Shown piece after piece: positions 17,031 to 23,437 of a stretch of 64,000 nt of DNA (within the stretch, counting starts at the first letter, position 1; each line of letters starts with the position of its first letter). The notes beneath the pieces were generated by a model. The model saw nothing but the letters and a program-made list of their open reading frames with translations. It made no database searches and had not been told where the DNA came from. Source of the DNA: Microbacterium sp. CGR2. Lineage in GTDB: Bacteria; Actinomycetota; Actinomycetes; Actinomycetales; Microbacteriaceae. A program made the position numbers and the translations under genes. The stretch covers positions 682,001 through 746,000 of the forward strand of contig NZ_RBHX01000001.1 in the NCBI RefSeq assembly GCF_003626735.1, given 5' to 3'.

Positions 17031-18264
17031 GCGAGCGGGCTCCGAGCACTCGCTCGTAGACCTCGATCATCGCGGCGGTGCGTGACGACTGCCGGAAAGC
17101 GGCTGCCACTTCGGGAACCGGCGCCGGTGCGACGCCGGCGGAGATGTCGGATGCCGCGCGCCGCAGCGTTGCCGCGAGCGCTGCCGTCCGCTGCGCTTCA
17201 CGCGTCTTACCGTTCACCGCATCCTCGGCATCCGGCACGCTCCACAGCCCGCCGCCGAGTTCCGCGGCGATGTCCGGGTCGCAGATCACGGCGGGTGTCC
17301 CGAGGGTCGCGGCTTCGAACGGGGTCATCCCCTGGGTCTCGAAGCCGATCGACGTCTGCACGAGCGCGTCGGCGGCGGCGATGCGTGCAAGCGTCTGCGG
17401 GTACGTCAGACGCCCCGCGAAGCGGACACCCGAGCGCCCGCCCACGATCTTCTCCGCCGCCGCGCGCTGTGCACCCCCGCCGATGATCTCGAGTTGCGCG
17501 TCGATGCCGGACGCGACGAACGCCTCGAGGAACGGGAGGAGTCGCTTCTCCGGACTCATCCGTCCCAGCCAGACGAAGCGCGGACGGCCGGGCTCGCGAT
17601 CAGTCGGTGCGTTCGCGACGGTGGCATCGCGGACGTCGTCATCGATGCCGTTCCAGATGACGTCGACCGGCACGAAGACCTCGTGCTGCTCCAACCGCCG
17701 GGCGAAGTGCGTCGACGGTGCGGTGACGGCCGAGGCGCCGACAGCGAGGCCGCGCAGGAACGCCCAGCCGTCAAGACCTCGCACCGGAGCGCCGATCCCG
17801 CGCATCGCAGCACGTCGCCACAGGTTGAGGACGGCGAGCACGGGGCGATGAAGCGGAGTGACTGCGGCGATCCCCACGTCCACGCGGTTGTGCATCGTGT
17901 GGACCACGGGGATGCCGTGGCGTCGGGCGAAGCGGTGGCCGATGAACGCCCCCCAGAAGTCGGCTTGCACGTGCACGAGGTCGACCGGCGGTCGGTGTGT
18001 CATCTCCCTGTCGAGGAAACGATCAGTGCGGCGTCCGGGCCAGCTCATCGAGTACTCGCGGTCGATGGTGATCGGGAGGGACGGCAGGTCGAGGTTCGCC
18101 GCCGACGGCGATGCGGGCATCGACGCGCGCGACCCGTGCATCTTCGGCGCCACGACGGTGACCGTGTGACCGGCGCGTTCGAGGAAGTCCCGCTGCAGCC
18201 GCATCGACACCTGCGCTCCGCCCAGGGAGTCGAGGTGCTGATCGCCGAAGAAGACGATGTGCAT
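17023..18264 (-). CDS. glycosyltransferase family 4 protein
   Basis: A 413-residue GT-B fold glycosyltransferase. MHIVFFGDQHLDSLGGAQVSMRL opens the acceptor-binding N-terminal domain with the Gly-rich loop. FVWLGRMSPEKRLLPFLEA starts the nucleotide-sugar-binding C-terminal domain, and FETQGMTPFEAATLGTP holds the EX7E motif of retaining GT4 enzymes. It lies 15 bases after another GT4 gene on the same strand; the pair probably acts on a glycolipid or wall polymer. Donor and acceptor are unknown. Confidence 0.85.
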   Translation of the reverse strand: MHIVFFGDQHLDSLGGAQVSMRLQRDFLERAGHTVTVVAPKMHGSRASMPASPSAANLDLPSLPITIDREYSMSWPGRRTDRFLDREMTHRPPVDLVHVQADFWGAFIGHRFARRHGIPVVHTMHNRVDVGIAAVTPLHRPVLAVLNLWRRAAMRGIGAPVRGLDGWAFLRGLAVGASAVTAPSTHFARRLEQHEVFVPVDVIWNGIDDDVRDATVANAPTDREPGRPRFVWLGRMSPEKRLLPFLEAFVASGIDAQLEIIGGGAQRAAAEKIVGGRSGVRFAGRLTYPQTLARIAAADALVQTSIGFETQGMTPFEAATLGTPAVICDPDIAAELGGGLWSVPDAEDAVNGKTREAQRTAALAATLRRAASDISAGVAPAPVPEVAAAFRQSSRTAAMIEVYERVLGARSLT

Positions 18265-18279
18265 GTCGGACTGCTCCGC

Positions 18280-19494
18280 CTACTCGGGAAGCGGCTCGCC
18301 GCGGTACAGCGCCTCGAAGGTGTCGAGGGTGCGGTTGATGTCGTGAATCGCCACGCCGTCGAGCGACGCCCGCTGCATCCGCTCGTATTCCCCGGGCGAT
18401 GCGGTGAGCACGTCCGTCAGGCGCGCGGCGAGCTCGTCGACGTTCCCCGGTTCGAACAGGTGGCCGTTCTCCCCGTCGTGCACCAGGTGCGGCAGGGCGA
18501 CGGCGTCGGCGGCCACGATCGGCAATGCCGAGGCCATGGCCTCCATGGTCGCGATGGACTGCAGTTCGGCGATCGACGCGATCACGAACAGGCTGGCGCG
18601 CGACAGCAGCGCCCGCAGGTCTTCGTCGCTCGTACGACCATGGAAGACGACGCGATCCGCGAGCCCGAGCTGCTCGGCGAGGTGCTCGAGCTGCTTGCGC
18701 TGATCGCCGCCGCCCACGATGTCGAAGGTCGTGTCGAGTGCCGGGTCGAGCTTCGTCATGGCCTTGAGGATGACCTCGACCTGCTTCTCGGCGGTGAGGC
18801 GACCGACGAAGATGATGCGGTTCTTGTCGCGCGGTGCGATCACCGGGGTGTACTGGGTACGGTCGATGCCGCAGCTGACGGGGATGACACCTTCGACTTC
18901 GACCGTCTTCTCGAGGAAGTCGGCTGCGCGGCGGGTGGGAGTGGTTATCTCGCGCACCATGTCGAAAGTGCGCTTGGCATCCGCCCAGGCGAACTTCAGG
19001 ATCAGGTTGTCGATGAAGTCGGGAAAGATCGAGTGGTCGAGGATGTTCTCGGCCATGACGTGGTTCGTGGCGATCACCGGGATGCCACGCTCGTGAGCGA
19101 TGTGGGCCAATCCTCGCCCGATCACGATGTGCGACTGGATGTGCACGATGTCGGGCTGCACCCTGTCGAGCACGATACGTGCGTAGTGCTTCGAACGCCA
19201 CGGCCAGACGAACCGGAGCCAGTCGTGCGGCGCCCAGCGCACCGACGGCAGACGGTGCAGGGTCATCGGTTCCTGCTCGATGACCTCGGTGCGCGGCTCA
19301 GCACGACGGTACGCCTGGTTGGGCGCGACGACGTGGACATCGTGACCACGCTGGACCAGACCGGCAGCGAGCCTCTCCGCGAAACGCGCGGCGCCGTTGA
19401 TGTCAGGGGCGAACGTGTCGCAGCCGAGCAGGACTTTCAACGGACGGGGCGCGGGTTCCGCAGAACTCGTCGGGTCGGAGGGAGAGGAAGACAT
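18280..19494 (-). CDS. glycosyltransferase family 4 protein, PimB-like
   Basis: A 404-residue GT4 enzyme. A short polar N-terminal tail rich in Ser and Pro is followed by LKVLLGCDTFAPDINGAARFAERLAAGL. The C-terminal domain has IIFVGRLTAEKQVEVILKA and the EX7E motif in IAELQSIATMEAMASALP. The overall pattern resembles actinobacterial mannosyltransferases such as PimB' and MgtA, which build phosphatidylinositol mannosides and lipoglycans, but the donor is not provable here. First gene of a two-gene minus-strand run. Confidence 0.83.
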   Translation of the reverse strand: MSSSPSDPTSSAEPAPRPLKVLLGCDTFAPDINGAARFAERLAAGLVQRGHDVHVVAPNQAYRRAEPRTEVIEQEPMTLHRLPSVRWAPHDWLRFVWPWRSKHYARIVLDRVQPDIVHIQSHIVIGRGLAHIAHERGIPVIATNHVMAENILDHSIFPDFIDNLILKFAWADAKRTFDMVREITTPTRRAADFLEKTVEVEGVIPVSCGIDRTQYTPVIAPRDKNRIIFVGRLTAEKQVEVILKAMTKLDPALDTTFDIVGGGDQRKQLEHLAEQLGLADRVVFHGRTSDEDLRALLSRASLFVIASIAELQSIATMEAMASALPIVAADAVALPHLVHDGENGHLFEPGNVDELAARLTDVLTASPGEYERMQRASLDGVAIHDINRTLDTFEALYRGEPLPE

Positions 19495-19615
19495 TCTGCC
19501 TTACGGTACGGCGGCCAAGGGAGCCCGGCGGGCGCTGGCCACTCTACCCGAGGGGCCTGCCGAGTCAGCCGAGGCGTACCGGCATCCCACAGGCTCACGG
19601 ATTAGCGTGGAGGAC

Positions 19616-20203
19616 ATGCGACTGACTGCCGACGCCGATCCGCGGCTGTGGATTCCCGTGACGGACTCGCTGGGCTGGCGGGGGCGACGGCACCGCAAAG
19701 CGGCTATCCGGATGCTGCTGGGGCAGGTCAACGCGGCCGTCGGTGCGACCGAGCGGCCGGGTTCGCGCTTCGGTGCGTGGGCGATGAGTCAGGCGGCGCC
19801 GATGCTCATGAAGCAGGCGAACGGTCGAGTGCTGGTGTGGACGTGGAAGGCGGAGCCCGAGCTGATCGTCGCCATGGCATCTGCACAGGCCCTCACGCCG
19901 GAGCTCCGCATAGCTCGCGCGTCGATGCCGATGGAGCACGACGACACCCAGTCGTTTCCGACCCGGCTCGGAGTGGGCGAGAAGCTGCTCGTCCCCCTGC
20001 CCACCTCCGAGAAGTCGCCCCCGTTCGCGACCTATACGTGGGACACCGGCACGCATCTGGTCACGCTCACGGCTGTCTGCAGCGACCGGGAACGATTCGG
20101 GACGGTGACCGCCGCCCTCGACGACCTCGCCCGCAGCATCCGCATCGCCGATGACCTCACAGGCGGGGAGTCACACGAGGTCTTGCGGCTCGACCCGGCC
20201 TGA
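19616..20203 (+). CDS. unknown cytoplasmic protein (195 aa)
   Basis: Begins MRLTADADPRLWIPVTDSLGWRGRR and contains RVLVWTWKAEPELIVAMASAQAL and FATYTWDTGTHLVTLTAVCSDRERFG. There is no signal peptide or clear membrane helix. TAGCGT at 19603-19608 lies seven bases before ATG 19616, which also has GGAGG, so the longer upstream frame is rejected. I do not recognise the family. It is divergent from the GT4 pair. Confidence 0.65.
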   Translation: MRLTADADPRLWIPVTDSLGWRGRRHRKAAIRMLLGQVNAAVGATERPGSRFGAWAMSQAAPMLMKQANGRVLVWTWKAEPELIVAMASAQALTPELRIARASMPMEHDDTQSFPTRLGVGEKLLVPLPTSEKSPPFATYTWDTGTHLVTLTAVCSDRERFGTVTAALDDLARSIRIADDLTGGESHEVLRLDPA

Positions 20204-20227
20204 GCCTGGCGCCTTCGCGTTGCTTCG

Positions 20228-20839
20228 TCATTCCGGCTCGGCATAGCGGGTGGCGATCGCAGCCGCTCGGTCTCGGAGAGTCGCGCGTAGTTCTGGCGGC
20301 TCGAGAGCCTCCGCGCTCATGCCGAGCTGCCAGACGGCCCATACCGCATGACGGAGGTCTTGGAAGGTCACATGCATTCGAAGCCAGCCGTCCGGGTCCC
20401 GGGTTTCTTCCAGGATGGCGACCGCCGTCTCGGCGATTTCGTCCCGTCGCAGCGGGTCGGCGCGAACCACGGCGGTGAGCGCGGCGTCGCCGGCACGGAA
20501 CCGCGTTCCTCGCGCCCGCCACAGCTCTTCGAGGTCGACGGAGAGGGTCCGTCGAGCCGGCTCGACGAGTTGCTCGGCGTCGAGGATGCGCGACAGTCGG
20601 TAGGTGCGGTCTTCTCCGTCGACGGTGGCGAGGAGGTAGCCCGTGTCGCGCACGGTGACGAGCCCGATCGGGTCGACCGTGCGCCGGATGGGCTCTCGAT
20701 CCGGCGCTGCGTAGCGGATCCGCAGCCGACGGCCGTCGAGGACTGCCCGACGGACCTCGCCCATGATCGGTTCAGGGATGACCTTCAACGCCGTCGGTAT
20801 CGGCTTCACTGCCGGCGTGCGGTACGCGGTGAGCGCCAA
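20228..20839 (-). pseudogene. WYL-domain regulator, N-terminal half missing
   Basis: The protein is a good match to the C-terminal two thirds of YafY-type WYL regulators: MGEVRRAVLDGRRLRIRYAA leads into the WYL domain (DPIGLVTVRDTGYLLATVDGE) and ends with the WCX extension (HAVWAVWQLGMSAEALEPPEL). Intact relatives are about 310-330 residues with an N-terminal winged helix. Here the frame starts only about 20 residues before the WYL domain, and the sequence beyond about 20820 belongs to an unrelated reading frame on the other strand. I infer a truncation by a recombination or deletion event. A short functional protein from the first Met is possible. Confidence 0.6.
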
Positions 20840-21029
20840 GTTCAGTTGGTCGAATTTCGGAGGAGGTGGGGGCAGCAGCAGCGGAAACTACTCCTCACAG
20901 ACAGCTAGCGCCGGCGGATTCGTCAGCACCCCGACGTACTATGGGGTCGATAGCACGAACCGCGAAACCTACACAGTCAAGGTCACTATTGGCGGCGTTA
21001 CCGGCACAGACAGCGCGAACTGCGACTAG
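20830..21029 (+). pseudogene. C-terminal fragment of an unidentified Gly/Ser-rich protein
   Basis: A frame ending at 21029 reads FGGGGGSSSGNYSSQ, then TPTYYGVDSTNRETYTVKV and a final TGTDSANCD. This looks like the last strand of a secreted or phage-structural beta-rich protein. The reading frame continues upstream to 20763 only across sequence antisense to the truncated WYL gene, so its own N-terminal part seems to be gone. Codon use is less GC-rich than in neighbours. Identity unknown. Confidence 0.4.
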
Positions 21030-21037
21030 GGGTTCTC

Positions 21038-21346
21038 ATGAAAGAATCTGATTGGACGGAATCTCCAAATGCTCGCCCCGGCGAGCCGCTTCGCTCGTGG
21101 CTCGTACCGACGGACGTCGTTGAGCATGATGCTCGCTCGGTCGTGGTCTTTTCAGATGCTCGGGGTCCGCTCGCTCGGATCATCGCGCGGGAACCGCTGT
21201 CTCTCGAAGATCAGGTGGCCCTCGGGCGGCTAAATTCCTTCTGCGTGGCGCAGTGGTACGAGCCCGTCGTGACCATGCTCAAGGAACCTCACATTGACCC
21301 CGCCGTTGCCGACTTCTTCGAACCGCTTCTGACGGGTCTTCGATAA
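21038..21346 (+). CDS. unknown small protein (102 aa)
   Basis: ATG with AGGGG nine bases upstream. The protein begins MKESDWTESPNARPGEPLRSW and ends with FFEPLLTGLR; it is soluble in appearance and mildly acidic. Codon use has more A and T at third positions than the surrounding genome, and two hairpins follow. It may be cargo of an acquired segment. No family recognised. Confidence 0.55.
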   Translation: MKESDWTESPNARPGEPLRSWLVPTDVVEHDARSVVVFSDARGPLARIIAREPLSLEDQVALGRLNSFCVAQWYEPVVTMLKEPHIDPAVADFFEPLLTGLR

Positions 21347-21365
21347 GGATCAGGATCACATAGCA

Positions 21366-21409
21366 CTGAACGGGAGTGCCGCGGGAAATCCCAGGGCACT
21401 CCCGTTCAG
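21366..21409 (+). terminator. strong inverted repeat, probable terminator
   Basis: CTGAACGGGAGTGCC (21366-21380) and GGCACTCCCGTTCAG (21395-21409) are perfect 15-base complements. The loop itself contains GGG AAAT CCC and can extend the stem. It starts 20 bases after the small unknown gene. Confidence 0.7.
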
Positions 21410-21432
21410 CCGTTCTCCGTTCAGCAGTCTTG

Positions 21433-21462
21433 GAAGGCCGAGACAGTTCTGTCCCGGCCTTC
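21433..21462. terminator. second hairpin
   Basis: GAAGGCCG-A-GACA (21433-21445) pairs with TGTC-C-CGGCCTTC (21450-21462) across a GTTC loop with one A-C mismatch. It lies 24 bases after the first hairpin. It may be a second terminator. Confidence 0.5.
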
Positions 21463-21765
21463 AGGCATCGACCTGTACGTCCATCGGGCGTGGCCCAAAC
21501 GGACAGCAACACGCGGCGATAAGGCCCGTCGATGACGACACCCGCGCCGGCGTCTCAGGAACGCATGCTCAGCGGCTGGAAATTCAACCCGGGGCCACCG
21601 ACATTCAGACCCGGTAATCCCCAGATCAAAGCAATATTTTGGTATTTCACAGTCCCACGCCAACAGTGGTCGCCTGACAGGCAGAAGACGCGCCGGGCGA
21701 CCACAGCAACCGAGACTCAGAGTCGGCCATGATCATCCGCGCTCTGCATTCCGTCAAACTAGTGA
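21463..21765. other. gene-poor interval of about 300 bases
   Basis: No convincing gene. A 66-codon frame at 21532-21732 has no recognisable domain or ribosome-binding site, and its tail uses rare codons. The stretch includes an A/T-richer patch (about 21615-21655) that stands out from the rest of the window. It is best read as remnant DNA of the same disturbed segment. Confidence 0.5.
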
Positions 21766-21789
21766 AGTTAGGTAACTATGTAGTATGAT
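21766..21789 (+). promoter_or_regulatory. marR promoter with palindromic operator
   Basis: AGTTA-GG-TAACT (21766-21777) is a perfect inverted repeat, followed by TATGAT at 21784-21789 as a -10 box. The ATG lies seven bases further on. A dimeric MarR protein bound here would cover the -35 to -10 spacer, so autorepression is likely. Confidence 0.65.
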
Positions 21790-21796
21790 CTCAATC

Positions 21797-22273
21797 ATGT
21801 ATTCGCTCCTCCTCGACCGCCTGCTGCAGATCGGCGACCTCTTCCAGCGCGACATGGCGCGGGCGTTCGAGGGAACCGGACTCACGACAGCTCGGGTTCA
21901 CTTGCTCTGGATGCTGCAGCACGCCGGCCCGTCGACGCAGCAGACCCTCGCCCGACTGTGCGAGGTCACTCCGCGCAACATCACCGGTCTCGTCGACGCT
22001 TTGGAGCAGTCGGGTCACGTGCGTCGGAATCCTCATCCGACCGACCGTCGTGCCGTGCTCGTCGAGTTGACCGACAGCGCCGCAGAAATCATGACTCGGA
22101 TGCAGCGCGAGCACGCCGAACTCAACGACACACTGCGGGCATCCGTCGATCCCGACGACCGCGCGGCGGTCGAACGCGGCATCACGGCCATCGCCACACA
22201 CCTCGAGGACCTGGTGACGGCGGCCGCTGATGAGAAGACGGCGGACGCAGCCGCGAAGAAGAGCGCCCCGTGA
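21797..22273 (+). CDS. MarR family transcriptional regulator
   Basis: A 158-residue winged-helix regulator. YSLLLDRLLQIGDLFQRDMARAF forms the dimerisation helix; TQQTLARLCEVTPRNITGLVDAL is the recognition helix-turn-helix, and VRRNPHPTDRRAVLVELT the wing. I choose ATG 21797 over the earlier ATG at 21785 because the latter overlaps the -10 box TATGAT. The downstream membrane-protein gene overlaps the stop by four bases, so both are probably under its control. Ligand unknown. Confidence 0.85.
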   Translation: MYSLLLDRLLQIGDLFQRDMARAFEGTGLTTARVHLLWMLQHAGPSTQQTLARLCEVTPRNITGLVDALEQSGHVRRNPHPTDRRAVLVELTDSAAEIMTRMQREHAELNDTLRASVDPDDRAAVERGITAIATHLEDLVTAAADEKTADAAAKKSAP

Positions 22274-22950
22274 GCACCGAGATGGAGACGCGGCGGGCGC
22301 AGCATCCCACTCGCACAGCGCGAGCTCTCAACTTCCTCCACCGCGCGTGGATCGCCGAACTCCGCGTCTACTCCAGCGTCGGTCGAGCGATCGCGCGCCG
22401 CCCCGCCGTCCCGGCTGGCGCCACCGGCATCGGCTACCACCAGCCGGTGCTGACCGTCCTCATCATCTTCATCGTGCTGTCCGCAGTCGAGATCCCGATC
22501 CTCGACCTCATCGTCCACCAGTGGCCCGCCGTTCGCATCCCCATCCTGATCCTCGGGATCTGGGGGCTCACCTGGATGATCGGGCTGCTCTGCGCCATGC
22601 TCATGCGTCCGCACGCCGTGGGGCCTGACGGCATCCGTGTCCGGAGCGGTCTGGAGATCGACGTCCCCGTGTCGTGGGACGACATCGCCTCGGTGGCGAT
22701 CGCGAAGCGCGTCGACGAGCCGAAGCAGCCGCGGATCACCGAGATCAGCCCCGAGGACGGTTTCGAGTATGCGGAGCGGATGCAGGACGAGACGAACATC
22801 GAGATCGAACTCGAACGCCCCGTCAGCATCCGACTGCCGGGACTGCACCCCCGCGGCGGCGCCCACCCGGTCACCCGGATCCGCCTCTGGGCCGACGACC
22901 CGCGCGCGTTCCTCGCTGCCGCCCGCCCCTTCCTGACCGCCCCTTCCTGA
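22270..22950 (+). CDS. unknown membrane protein (226 aa)
   Basis: GTG start in a GTGA overlap with marR. Two hydrophobic helices lie at residues about 58-78 (QPVLTVLIIFIVLSAVEIPIL) and 90-112 (PILILGIWGLTWMIGLLCAML). A cytoplasmic beta-rich domain follows, resembling a PH-like membrane-associated domain (VGPDGIRVRSGLEIDVPVSW). No family is firmly recognised. Coupling to a MarR regulator suggests that both respond to the same chemical signal, but this is inference. Confidence 0.68.
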   Translation: MSTEMETRRAQHPTRTARALNFLHRAWIAELRVYSSVGRAIARRPAVPAGATGIGYHQPVLTVLIIFIVLSAVEIPILDLIVHQWPAVRIPILILGIWGLTWMIGLLCAMLMRPHAVGPDGIRVRSGLEIDVPVSWDDIASVAIAKRVDEPKQPRITEISPEDGFEYAERMQDETNIEIELERPVSIRLPGLHPRGGAHPVTRIRLWADDPRAFLAAARPFLTAPS

Positions 22951-22985
22951 CCGCTGCCGCCTGAACCTACGCAACGACCCGACGG

Positions 22986-23396
22986 TCATTCCCAGCCGTG
23001 CGCGCTGAGCCACTCCTTCGCGACTCGCGCCGGCGCGCGCGTCAGCCACGCATCGGTGATGAGCTCGACCACGCGCTCCTGTGCCACCTTCTCGAGAGGC
23101 ACGAGCACTGCCGGATAGCCGTCGAAGTGCGGGATGGTGAAGACGATGTCGGGCTCGGCGGCGAGCAGGGCCTCTTTCTCCTCCACACTCGCCACCCGCA
23201 CGGCGAGCACGTCCCCTGCCGGCCACTCGCGCCCGAGCTCGTCGAGCTGCCGTCGATCCGTCGCGCTCGGACCGCGCAGCCAGGCGAACTGCCCGCTGCG
23301 CAGGCGCCAGGTCGCTTCCCCGGTGTGCCCGCCCGTGCTCTCGGTCACACCGGGGAGCGCCAGAGCGATCTCGCGCACGTCGTCGACGCTGACCAT
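22986..23396 (-). CDS. MmcQ/YjbR family DNA-binding-fold protein
   Basis: A 136-residue CyaY-like-fold protein of the MmcQ/YjbR family: SVDDVREIALALPGVTEST at the N terminus, then WRLRSGQFAWLRGP and DIVFTIPHFDGYPAVLVPLEKV, and AWLTRAPARVAKEWLSAHG at the end. Members are small cytoplasmic proteins of unknown function, sometimes proposed to bind DNA. The gene stands alone between a convergent membrane-protein gene and the large alpha-mannosidase. Confidence 0.82.
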   Translation of the reverse strand: MVSVDDVREIALALPGVTESTGGHTGEATWRLRSGQFAWLRGPSATDRRQLDELGREWPAGDVLAVRVASVEEKEALLAAEPDIVFTIPHFDGYPAVLVPLEKVAQERVVELITDAWLTRAPARVAKEWLSAHGWE

Positions 23397-23437
23397 CGGG
23401 CCATCGTCCCGCGAACGCCAGACGTCCGCAAGACGCG

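Noticed and set aside
21532..21732. 66-codon frame in the disturbed interval
   Set aside because: No ribosome-binding site, no leaderless -10 at the right distance, no recognisable domain.
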